This document shows positions 22,087 to 33,199 of a DNA stretch of 64,000 nucleotides, piece after piece. The DNA comes from Salvia splendens (Eukaryota > Streptophyta > Magnoliopsida > Lamiales > Lamiaceae). The stretch lies in contig NC_056038.1 in NCBI RefSeq assembly GCF_004379255.2, positions 10,516,729 to 10,580,728 on the forward strand. Direction: 5' to 3'. The position numbers were made by a program, and so were the translations under genes. Under the pieces are notes generated by a model, which searched no databases, had not been told where the DNA came from, and saw only the letters and a program-made list of their open reading frames with translations. Every line of letters begins with the position of its first letter. Position 1 is the first letter of the stretch.

Positions 22087-22343
22087 AAGTGTCACATATA
22101 TATATCCAACAGTGCAAAAATACAAACAGCGATACAATAATTAAATACATGGTGGCACTGGTTTAACATGAATAAGTACGGTTCAAGTATTAGTAAAAAC
22201 AAAAACTAACATGCTCCACTGGTTTACCAGAATTCTAACGCCTACAAGTTTCATCTCTCTAATTTTTAACTTTCAAATCTATTAAAAAAGTATTTATTAA
22301 GGTTGCTAGTTTCAAAACTAGGGGATGTTTAGAAGTGACTAAC
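22087..22343. other. 3' flank of FLK
   Basis: Short AT-rich region after the PIF element containing the presumed 3' UTR of FLK. No separate gene. Confidence 0.5.
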
Positions 22344-25300
22344 TCAATAGCCGTAACTGGAGCTATAAACCGAGCCATAGCCCCCACTTTGCCCAGAAAG
22401 ATTGGGATTTGGAGGCTGAGATGTGTATACTGATCCATGAGCTGCATAAGAACTGTAATCGGCGGATGAAGCATGCTGAGCTTGAGCTTGAGCTTGGGCT
22501 TGGCCTGCAGCCGCTTCAGCCATAAAATTCTACCAAAAGATGTACATAGGAAATGAGTACTTATAATGGACTGTGAAAGTAATCAAGTTAAGAAAAGGAA
22601 AGATGTACTGCTGCAGACAGGAGAGTGGTGAAGTGGCAACTCTTCCCCACCAACAGATGACAGATGAGTAGCAGCAGGAAAATTAAGAAAATAAAAAAGA
22701 AACAACAAGAATTGTATAAAGTCATTGATTAGCTGCCGTAAAACATTGTTTAAAATTCTCGAGTAATAGAAACTTGAGACGATTACGACTTAATATATCA
22801 AAGTTCTCAGGAATCGTTCTGAATCAAATTATTAAGAAAGACATTAAAAAGTTGTGGCACAAGAAATGTCAGGGGATACAAAACATGTATGTGCAATGTA
22901 AAGCTAGAAAAACACACACAACGATTTCTGTAGGCAGACAAGAAATTAACACAAAATAAAGCAGTTATGTGGCTTAGATAATGAAAATACCTGAATCAGT
23001 TGCTGAGCAGTTTGGACTTGAGAAGTAGTTCCACTAATCTCAACGGTCATTTCTCCAGGAGCCCCCCTAGTTTCTTGTATAGTAACTGTGGCACCACTAA
23101 CCCGACGAATGTAGCTTATATTTGCACCTTGTGTACCAATTACAGCATCTGCATAAGATAACGGGATTTGCATTTGCTGTGTGACCTGCAAATTTATCAT
23201 TTCCATTAATGCCTTAGTAGGAAAGTAATGATTACGGTATGATGAATGATTATATATCTGGTTACAGGTTTGAATAATCAAAATATGATTGTTTCGAAAT
23301 TTTTCCACTCTGAATTGTTGTAGATATGAAATATGACTACATTTGTGGTTAGAACGATGAGAAGAATATTTAAGTGGCCAATTCCTGCGTAATGATAATG
23401 CATGGTTACAAACATGCCAGAGCTAATACTATTGAAATAAAAAAGAAATTGATTACTTTCAAACCTACCTTATGATGACTTTATCTCTGTATAATTGAGG
23501 CACTAAATAAAACCCTTTTTCATCAGTGTTTAAATGACTCGATTGGGAGTTAATACTGAAAACCAGTAACAAATAACACAATCAACTTCAGAATGGCAAG
23601 CACTTAATCAGCTCGCATGACAACTAATGGGGTACTCATGTCAAGAAGGTTCAGGACAATCAACATATATATGGACAGTTCAGATGGGAACTGAATTGTA
23701 ACAGAGGAAATAATTTTCCAGCGCCCACCAACAAGAGGCCAAGGATCACTACAGCCAGGGAATGGTCCCAATTTAAACAACTTTCTGCCTTTAAAGGCAC
23801 TGGTATTGATCTTTGATCAAGATTCTAGTTTCACTTCATTGACCAGATAGCTTTATGTTGGGAGAAAAAGATAACCTGAGTGATTACTGATGGAGCGGGC
23901 TGGCTGGATGAGGAATGCATTGGGCCTTCTCTTCCATAGGTAGATATACCTTGATGAGGTTGTTTTTCGGGAGGTGGCATGTCCGCAGGAGGGTAATAAT
24001 TATCAAACTGCCTAGGAGGAGGCATGAAACGGGGGCTAGCTCCGTATCCAGGACCTGAAGGTGCATTAGGTTGAAAAGATTGAGGCGGGGGACCCCAAGG
24101 CTGAGCTGGAGGCATGTGTTGTTCCACATGAGAACTGGGCATTTGCATCTGACAAAATGATCAGAAGGTAAGATCCAGAAATTATGTTCAAATGATAGAA
24201 ATTTCATTCCATATGGACTTTTAATAGAAGACATACTTGAATTTCAATTAACGGAATTATGCTGCGATCTACTAAAAATTTCCTCAAATGAGATGCAATC
24301 AACTCAATTGCCTTATGAACGCCTGCAGGCTCGCCAACTATCTCTACGATTCTGTCATCTTGGAGGGCAAAAACTGGCAGTTCTTCTGTGACAATTTTTC
24401 CAGCACTAAATATATGAGTAATTGATATAGGTATGGTGAATCTTAGAATATATTAACAGATAGTCAGAGATATCATAAACCATTACTCCCTCCGTTCGCC
24501 ATTAGGAGTCTCATTTATGGGCGGCATGGGTTTTAAGAAATGTTAAGAAAAGTGGGTGAAAAAAAGTTAGTGGAATAGGGGTCCCACTTGTATATATTAG
24601 TTTTAAATGAAATGTGAGTGGAATGAGTTAGTGAAAGGTGGAACCCTATTATCATTTATGGTAAAAGTGAACCGGGACTCCTATTCATGGACGGACTAAA
24701 ATGAAAAAACGGGACTCCTATTCGCGGACAGAGGGAGTATCTGATAAGCTTCTAATCAGTCTATATCCTTCAATAGATAAACAAGCACTGAAATCTTCCG
24801 AAATGTACTATCAGAGTAATACATCTATCTAAGCATAGACAAAAGTAGAAAAGATGATAAATCATAGAGTGCACTCTTATTTCCTCAAATGTAAAATGGC
24901 TGCTAGGTGTGGCAAACTTTGATCCACTTAGACTATACATAATAGCAAATTCTGGGAAATGGATATAAAAATGCACAGCATTTCACGAACCAGGTTATGG
25001 TTGTTTATGTCAAACGAGAAAATATCAAAATCACAGACAAAATAGATAGTCTGCAGACATGAAAATGCAACCAGTTCCCACATGCAATACAGAAGCCGTA
25101 ATCAGGTCACATATTACCAGCCATTCCGCAACCTTTTAAAAGATACTGTTTTGTTAATAGAAAACAACCAGTCATACTAGATTTTCATGTTTTTCGTGTT
25201 TACAAAAGGAACCATACATCAAAGCTAAAACCTACCTCACTTAACTCTTGGTACAGTTGAAAAAAGAAAAGCCTGCATAATTCATATGTACGAATAGACC

Positions 25301-28300
25301 AATATTAAAACTTTAATCTTTCCCAAGCTACTTACAGGTTCTTTTTATAGTAAAAAAATGCCTCTTATGACCAGTAAGAGCTAGATTACCATTTTGCAAC
25401 ATATTGGTATAACATAAGAGGAAAAGAATAAAATGGTAAGAGAAGAACTATCATGCATACAGTTCATATTCCAAATAAAACATGAGATGCGATTAACAAA
25501 GAGAAACACCTGCTCCAAGAACCCTAACCACACAAGTAGAGTCTTCTTGAATTGATTTGACAGTAGTGCCTTGTTTCCCAATTAAACTTCCTGCTTGAGC
25601 AGCTGGTACAAGAAGCCTTGTAGAGACCTTGCCTACTGCACCTGCGGGTGGATGAGTGGAATCATTGTCCAGCCCATCCACAACACGTTTGTGCACCCTG
25701 AGAAGACCATCTACAGCAGGAGGCAGAGGTGAATTAGGCTCTTCCTTTGCAGATACCATAACCTATCCCCAAAAAAGGTTGGCATCAGCATAGAGTTTGT
25801 ATTGTGAACTTCTGGCATAAACTGAAATTTACTCCAAGAACAATAAGAATGCATAAGCAACCTAAAAACCCTATTTAAGTAATACTTATATCACAATTAA
25901 CCATGAGAGAATGCTTCCAATAGTAACTGCAGGATATAGAGAGCAAACAAAGCAGAAACGATTAAACCACCATAATTTAAGCGTTGAATGGTCAATGCAA
26001 GATTTTATTTTGGTAGGAAGTGGAGATAATCTTATTATCAGAACCCTAAGGAGTCATCTGCATAGGTGGACAAAATTGGCAGGGACATTATAGTTGATAA
26101 CAATATCATTGACAGCTTAAGGAAGAATAATCATTTGACAGGTGAACTTGCTGAATGAACAGACAAGATGTGAAGTATGTTTGTAAATTTGTTTCAATTA
26201 ACTTGTTCAACTTAGGACAAGGATCAACCGTTCTGCTATTGAAGATACAAATTTACTAAATTATGAAAAAGATCGTGTGCTATTGAAGTGTATGCTTGTA
26301 ACTAGATTGAAGGCCGTTTCAGTATCCCATAGATAACATACTATCACCACACACCCATTTACGTTGTCAACACTTTAAAATTCTATCTTCTCTTTAGGGC
26401 CATGAGTCAAGAAGAACTTGCAAAGGAACTTGTTTAAAAATAGCTACCTCAAATAAAAAGCACCCTCAAAGGATTATCAACAACTATAGCCATGTGCTTA
26501 TGGATAATCCCAGTGCAGAATTCACACTTTATAGCTTCATCCTAATGAACTTTTAACATATTTGGAGTTCATTATCTAGTATTATGCACCTCATTCTGAG
26601 TACATCTACAAAGTGTCAAAGTCCATGCCAATGTAGTCATAGTGGCTTTTTGTGCCAGTACCACCTGATGAACACTCCCAGAGTGGAACTCTGCAACTAA
26701 AGCCTCGAAGTCACAGAATAGCACAAGCTTGTAATGTCAATTATTAATTGTTGCAAGGTCATGTCTCTGAACCAAGTCTCCCCAAAACATTTGCCTAAAA
26801 TTAGGGATCCAAGGCATTGATTCACTAGAGTCTAGCGACTAACATATGCAGCAAGCAATATCTAACAAAATTATTTTTAACTTTGTGCATTGTCATCAAA
26901 TATAATTCACATGTGCAGAATGCAGAAATCAGTTCAAGGGTATGTGGACCTGAGGTCTCAATAAGCTGAATGCAAAAGGTAATTAACATGAAACCAAAAA
27001 TATACGTAATTTCATATACATAGTGCTCATTACGAATGATGAATAAGGAAATGGCCTAACACAAAATATATCCATGCACACACATCTATAATAATAATGC
27101 AAGTTATTAGACTCTAACTCATATCATGCTGCAAGGCTCACGAATATCATATATCAAACAACACACTAAATAACTAATGCAATTGCAATATCCCCAACAG
27201 CTACGACGGAACTCAGTGAAAAAGTAAGAGGCGAACAAGTCTCTGACTACAAACCAGTGTTGTCAAAATGTCGTTCGGGTCGCCCGGGTCGCCTGGGTCG
27301 AGACCATCACCGCCCCAACATGGGTGGGTTGATCGAGATACAGGGTCGCCGCTGGGTCGGCTGGGTCGAGTGGGTCGAGTGAGTCGCTTGGGTCGCCCTA
27401 AACACATGCTATCTCTGATTTTCTCAAATCTCTCACATGTTTTCTGACTCTCTCAATCAAAATTCTCTATATATATGCATGCACCACATCAAACTTTTCA
27501 AACCTACTTTCTACACTTTAGAATTCGGCCTCTTCACTCCTAAACAAATAAACAATTCAAAGATCTGTTGTTGTCACCCTTCATATATTCCTTTGTTTTG
27601 ATATTTTCAGACAATGGTTTCAATTATTTATTGTGTTATAACTTATGAATTGTTTTGATATTTTGATCATTTCTATTTTCCATTTTATCTCTATTCACAT
27701 GAATTGCGTCTACATTTATATTATTTGATATATTATAAACATTAGAGCAATATATTTATTTTATTTAATATTAAAAGGCAAAAAAATTAACCTAGCTTTG
27801 TGGGTCTCTCAACCCCGTCGACTCGTCGACCCGCGACCCGAATTTTCACCCCATCGACTCGGTGCGCCCCGTGACCCTAACAACACTGCTACAAACCATC
27901 CAAGCTCTTGAAATCGTGAACTAATAATTTATAACACGTTATATCACAAAAAATAAACATCCAGAATAATTAAACATCATACACATAACAAGCATAAATA
28001 GACATTTCAGATCAATATGTTCAAACTCGTATTTTTTACTTACAGCTCTTTCTCTTGTTCCCGGAGGACCATCAAGGATCTTAATTCGAGCTTTTGTCTC
28101 TTCACATGTTCTCTTTATGTACTCTCCTTTACGACCAATTATACTACCAACCTTCTGCGCAGGCACCAACATTCTGAAAACGCTCTCTCCTGGCCATCCT
28201 GGCCATCTGTCACCACCTCCATCAACAGTTTCATTGGTAAGGTTCTTTTCTTCATCTGTGAGTAAGTTCTCTGGCATACTATCTTCTATCTCATGTTTGT

Positions 28301-28679
28301 CTTCCTCTCCGGGTACATGTGAAAACTCATGCACAAATTTTTGTTCATTGTTATGTTCAGCTTCAGGTTGATATTCTTGATCATTATCAGGCCGGTATCC
28401 AAGCTCATTCTCGGGTTGGTATTCATGCACATTCTGAGGCTGGTATTCATGATTCCCATCAGGCTGATACTCTTGTTCATTGTCAGGTTGGTATTCCTGT
28501 TCATTGTCAGGTTGGTATTCCTGTTCATTGCCAGGTTGGTATTCCTGTTCATTGCCAGGTTGGTATTCCTGTTCATTGCCGGGCTGGTATTCAAGTTCAT
28601 TTTCAATTCCGTTGTTAGGTTGATATTCATGTTCATGTTGTTCTTCAAGTCCGGTAGGATTCTGATCAATTTCCTCCAT
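22344..28679 (-). CDS. FLK: KH-domain RNA-binding protein FLK (flowering locus K homology)
   Basis: Six coding exons on the minus strand: 28679-28044, 25762-25510, 24385-24237, 24148-23876, 23185-22991 and 22529-22344, all GT-AG and in phase, about 563 residues. KH1 ([20 protein letters not shown]) follows the FLK/PEPPER signature [11 protein letters not shown]2 has [20 protein letters not shown], and KH3 has [24 protein letters not shown] loops are intact in all three. A Pro-rich linker ([27 protein letters not shown]) and the C-terminus ending SSSYGY match FLK better than PEPPER. FLK is a nuclear RNA-binding protein that promotes flowering by lowering expression of the repressor FLC. Its target in this species is unknown. 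The N-terminus is unusual in carrying 8-residue EYQPxNEQ repeats. A separate 5' UTR exon lies near 30.0-30.15 kb. Confidence 0.93.
24486..24737. mobile_element. Stowaway MITE in FLK intron
   Basis: Ends ctccctccgttcg and cggacagagggag with TA on each side. It lies in the intron between the exons at 24385 and 25510. The body shares gggttttaagaaatgttaag with the MITE at 18377-18630. Confidence 0.9.
27255..27888. mobile_element. Non-autonomous hAT element in FLK intron
   Basis: An exact 8-bp duplication, ctacaaac, flanks the element (27247-27254 and 27889-27896). The ends cagtgttgtcaaaa and ccctaacaacactg form a short hAT-type TIR. The subterminal regions are dense in gggtcg/cgaccc motifs (27275-27395 and 27815-27880), with an AT-rich middle. 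It is 634 bp and has no transposase. Confidence 0.9.
28345..28665 (-). repeat. 24-bp tandem repeats coding for FLK octapeptide
   Basis: About eleven copies of a 24-bp unit (ggttggtattcctgttcatt plus four bases, on the + strand) encode [16 protein letters not shown] and diverged versions. The central five are nearly identical and the outer ones are diverged, a pattern of recent expansion from the middle. Confidence 0.9.
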
Positions 28680-29985
28680 AAAATATCAGCTGAGCAATGT
28701 AAATTAAAATGGATGAGGTCAGCGTAATTATGTGCATAATATCAAACGTTAACAAAGCTCCATGCAACTTTATCATATATATTCCCAGTAGAAAATAGCG
28801 AATTGCCTATCCAAGAATCAAAATATTGCAACATAGAAAGGTAGAAGTGAGAGCATATCATGCGATTTGAAGGAATATAAGTCTATAAGAATGACTTGAT
28901 TTTTTTAGAGAAACAGCCAGAGAAAAACCATAAAATTTTAGGCTTACAATAACAAGAGTTTGTAATTTCCATCTAACAAAAAAACTAAGCATCACTAGAG
29001 AAAATAAGAGTGGCAACAATCTACCAATTTTAGGATGAACGCTCGTCTCTAAGACAATATGAAAGTACAACAAAAAAATCGAAGGGCATAATAACAGCAA
29101 AGTGCAGATAAATGTTCGTGCAACAAGCCAAAATTAAGAGAAATGAGAGGGGTTGCTATCTGGGAGTGGGAGTGGGAGTGGGAGGGTGCAAGTCTTCGTC
29201 AAATCTAAACTTGAAGTATCACATGGAGCAATTATAGCTTTAAACAACAGAGAAGTAAACTCTTTTGGAAATATACACGTCTTGCACACCAAAACTTCTA
29301 ATGACCGGGCTTCCAGGCCTCAAAGTGTAACCCATTCGACAAGTCTCTGTAGTGGTGTTAGATAACCCCCTAGAAAATGAATAACATGACTAAAAACCAC
29401 CGACCCCCATCCTCCCAAAGAACAGCTAAAATGGAATAATACCACAAAGTGTGTGTCTTTTATAGAAGAGACATTGAACTCCTTTAAGCGAAGGGTACTA
29501 TAGCATGAGTATTCCTTGGACGGATTTAACATCTATATCTATATCCATATGAAAGACAATTGCATCCATGTTTGGACATTTTCCCACCAAAGAGTCATCC
29601 AATGTGTATAATAGTACAGTACAGTTTGTCGAAAATGTACTCGAAGATGAAATCTGATTTCCAAAAAGGTGAAATTTGATTTCCAAGAATCAAATCAGCC
29701 TTGGCATCTGATTACATATTGGATAAACAGAAACTCTAATGCTTAAAACTAAATACTGAGATTTGGAGCTTATGTTTAGCCTCCAAGTTTGGCCCACTAC
29801 AAGTACGGATTCATCACTCCTAAGTTTCAGATATGCAATCACCTTTAGCTATGAGATACGTATTTCACAAAGGCAATCCTTGTTTGGAGAATAGTCTGTG
29901 ATGCGATGTGATAAATTTGGTCTGATTTGCTAATGGGGGAGGCGATTTCGCAAGATATCTAATTTGTGATGGGGAGTCAATTTAC

Positions 29986-30150
29986 CTGCTTTTGGCCGTT
30001 GGCTTTGGCAGCTTATGCGGAGTGCGGAGTCGCCGAGGCCAGAGGAGGCAGGGGGCGAGTGGAAATGCTGCGCCGCGCAGTAGCGCACTGAGACTGCTGC
30101 TTCGGAGTACACGGCAACAGAGAGATGGTGGAGCGGCGCTTAATGGACTA
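29986..30150 (-). other. 5' UTR exon of FLK
   Basis: Read on the minus strand, a GC-rich stretch ends ccaaaagcag/gtaaattg at 29986. A matching acceptor (gctcag) lies at 28690, ten bases before the FLK start codon. This implies a non-coding first exon and a 1.3-kb leader intron. The transcription start is not determined. A (gggagt)n run at 29161-29182 lies in the leader intron. Confidence 0.6.
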
Positions 30151-30960
30151 GGGTTCCAACCCTATACTGTTCCAAACTTGTCTAACTCTAATTTGCCCTA
30201 TTATTTTAATCAGTTGTCTATTACTACTACATTTTGTGCCCTTCGATATTTTCCAAGAGCATCGGCATTAGCGCGGAATTCCCCGCGAAATTCTCAAAAA
30301 CACCTCATGCCACGTCAAACGGACCCCACTGCACTGCCACGTTATAAGGACTTCTCACTGCACAGTGGCGGACATCCCCAATGACTTCCCGAAGGACTTC
30401 CCACGATTAAAAAAATTTAATGCAATAAACGGAAATTCCGCTCGGACGTCCGTGGGAGTCAACGCAATGGCGGACGTCCGCACCCCGTCGCGACGAAATT
30501 CCGCGGAACTACAGTGTCCTCAGTATTAGAGATGAGTGTTAGAGAAAGGAAAATAATTTTTTTCAAATGTCATCTTTCAATTTTACATGGGCTTGATTGC
30601 ATATTATGTTCCAACCTTTGGTTGTTTTATAAAATTATTAGATTCTACTTTTCAGACTTGAGGGCTGGTGCTTTTATGATTAATTGTATATCAATTCTTA
30701 TACCGAAGAAAATAACAAAAGATTCATCGACGAAATTGCTAAAATTTCCATAGTAATTGCTATACAAAATAGGTATATTGGAAAGAAAATAAAAGTTGAA
30801 TGGAGTATATAATTTTCAGAACGTCGCAATAATATTGTATATCTATTTCTTACTACTACTTCTAACATAGTAGGAATTTGAACGTCTATTTGACATAACT
30901 TTTAATTAGTTGTGCTTTTATGTTACTATGAATTGTTCCATTAATTTCATTTTTTATTTA
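30151..30960. other. Intergenic region upstream of FLK
   Basis: Holds the FLK promoter side and a GC-rich MITE-like patch at about 30257-30520 (starts gagcatcggcattagcgcgg, contains repeated ggacgtccg). Its right TIR I cannot identify. From 30676 begins a 135-bp tract that recurs at 34.56 kb. Confidence 0.45.
30676..30808. repeat. Direct duplicate copy 1 (partner at 34564-34697)
   Basis: Begins atgattaattgtatatcaat and ends gaatggagtata. It is nearly identical over about 133 bp to 34564-34697, in the same orientation, about 3.9 kb away. Confidence 0.85.
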
Positions 30961-31547
30961 GAGCATTCACAATGGGGCACCCGCCCGCCCTATATATAGG
31001 GCGCTCTATCCTATGTCACATCAGCATTTTATCTTCCACCCCATCCACCTACAGTGAGACGCCTTGTAGCCTGCGCTATAGTTTTAACTCCTATTTTGTA
31101 TTTGTTTTTTACTTTTTATGTTTGCAAATATATCAATTAGCAAAAATAAATATAAAAACACCACAAATTAAAGGCAAATCATATTGTCAGTGTTTATTTT
31201 TATTTTTTATATTTTATGTTTGCAAATATGTAAAATCGTCGAAATTCATTATTGAATTTAGAGAGAAATTGCGATGGGGAAGAGAGTAGAGTGAAAGGTG
31301 TAAAATGAAGTAAACAAAATTGGTGATATATGGAAGAAAATATAAAAAAAAGTAAAATGTGTTGCATCGTCCGGACCCCCTCAATGGGGCGGGGGATAGT
31401 CCGGAGGAAGCAAAAATTGCATGATCGTCCGCGGAGGATGGATAGGGCACGGAGGAAGAAAGTCGCATCGTCCGCCACTGCAGGTGGGCGGACGATAGGG
31501 CGGAGGATGCATCGGGCGGGCTATCCTCCGCCTCATTGTGGATGCTC
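30961..31547. mobile_element. PIF/Harbinger-type MITE
   Basis: Terminal repeats gagcattcacaatggggc and, at the right, cctcattgtggatgctc. The left flank is TTA and the right flank TGA (one mismatch). GC-rich ends rich in ggcggacgat surround an AT-rich centre. It has no coding sequence. The tract cagacttgagggctggtg occurs shortly before (30654) and directly after (31552) it. Confidence 0.75.
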
Positions 31548-32265
31548 TGACAGACTTGAGGGCTGGTGCGACAAAATTAAACATTCTTAGTGATTATAGT
31601 TGTAATTCAGTATTGGGCTTGCTTTTAAAGATAATCCCGTTTGAGTGTTCATTGGATTTCTTGCTGAATAGACACTTCATGTTAGGAGTATTGGACTTCT
31701 TGCTGAACAGAGACTTCAAGTTGGGATTATCTATAAATTATTGTAATTAGTTATGCGAATATTGTCACAAAGCAGATTAGAAAGAAAGAGAAGGAAATTA
31801 TTGTTCACGTAAAGCATGTCTACCAGCTAAAATAGTGTTTATTGGCAAAGGCTTGACTATCAAATTAGATCATAATTATAAGATGCGAAATGATTAAGAG
31901 TGGGGGCGTAAAGCTTCTTTCAGTCGATACCATTTTCTTCATAAAATTAAAGAATAGACAATTCTTTGAGTTGGCCCATTGAATCAGTCTAAGCATTAAT
32001 TTTCTTAATTATATGCCAATAAATAATCGATACATTATTTTATTACCTAACTAAATTCGGACCAAGATTTGGCATCAACACGTTACGCACCTCTCGTAAG
32101 TTCCAATATTTCATGAATAATTTAGTTGGTCGTATATTCATTAATAAAATAATTGAGTGGTGCACGACTCAGTTTTATCTATTTGTTTGGCATAACTATT
32201 GTCTATTGACGACGCAGATTGACCCACTATTTTTCTTCTTTCACATTTTATTCCACATTCTGTCT
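31548..32265. other. Intergenic, no gene seen
   Basis: AT-rich sequence. An imperfect tandem of about 45 bp (attggatttcttgctgaata and attggacttcttgctgaaca) lies at 31650-31730. Confidence 0.5.
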
Positions 32266-32268
32266 TAG

Positions 32269-33196
32269 AACATCTCCAATAGAAATAGCCCAGCTATAGC
32301 CCAGCCATAAACTCTTCCTACCACATCAGCAGCACTAAAAACTCCGCATGCCACATCATCAGGACAAGTAACTTTACAAGCAATAGCCTAGCCATAGCCT
32401 AGCCACAATAAACAAGATTATAAAAACACATAATTAACAATCACACAAAATACGGAATTAATTTTACAACACAGATACGGGAAAACTCAATAATAATATT
32501 GAAATTTAAAAAAGTACATTAATTCAAAAAAAAATCTAACGACGTGCAGTCCTCTGCGCCCACAACTCTCCAATTAAAACAAGTGGTGCGAATGAAAATG
32601 GCGTGCAAATTGTGTGGATATTTTAGTGTAATTGGGTTAACTTGATTGATCAATATGATCATAATGAGACATCAAATAAGTTGAAAGGGCGGAGTGTACA
32701 CTCATTTGAATTCGTTATGATTAGATGGGGGTTCGGGGGCAGCGCCCCCTGAGTAGCGGGGTCCAAGGGGCAGCGCCCCCGGTTGGGGTAGGTCAGCTTG
32801 GAAATTTTTTATTTCCATTAAAGCTGTTGTACAGAAACTTCATCCGGAAATGTAATTTCCGAAAGTTGAAGGACTAATTTGCAATAATTTGAAAACGAAG
32901 AGACGCGACTCTTCGTCTTCAGCCTCTTCTTATGATCGATTTCTGGTTCAAAGTTGAGATCGAAATATAGACATACAGATCGTGTATATATAGTGTTTCG
33001 AAAAAGAAAAAAAAATTGAGCTGGCCGATCGGGAGCCTGCAATGGCGGCCAGCCGATCAGAGAGCGCATCGCCCAGCGCCCGAAAATCGGCGTGCGCTCG
33101 CCGATTTGCCGCTCGTCGCCTGCAATGGTTCGGCGAGCGGACCGGCCAGCGCCGGGAATCGGCTAGCCGGTCCGCTAGCCGCCATCGTGGATGCTC
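32269..33196. mobile_element. PIF/Harbinger deletion derivative with an LTR insertion
   Basis: Flanked by TTA (32266-32268 and 33197-33199), with ends gaacatctccaata and ccatcgtggatgctc. The left interior (about 32460-32570) matches, in reverse, the 3' end of the transposase element at 21800-21930 (cgacgtgcagtcct). The right interior matches the 5' region of PIF elements (gtgtatatatagtgtttcg). It is therefore a PIF element with its genes deleted. An LTR-like block sits in between. Confidence 0.75.
32614..32985. mobile_element. LTR fragment (probable solo LTR, Copia-like)
   Basis: Comparison with 17945-18000 shows that the PIF promoter sequence is interrupted here. The insert runs from about tgtggatattttagtg to agacataca and contains gggggcagcgccccc and ggggtccaaggggcagcgcc, motifs common in plant Copia LTRs. 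The target duplication is not clean, so borders are within a few bases only. Confidence 0.55.
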
Positions 33197-33199
33197 TTA

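Noticed and set aside
28286..28727. Several overlapping long frames on both strands around the FLK N-terminus, some hydrophobic
   Set aside because: All come from the 24-bp repeat, whose period is a multiple of 3 and keeps every frame open. Only the frame leading to the KH domains is supported.
29992..30384. Arg-rich plus-strand frame upstream of FLK
   Set aside because: It is antisense to the GC-rich FLK 5' UTR exon and runs on into MITE-like sequence. No homology was recognised.
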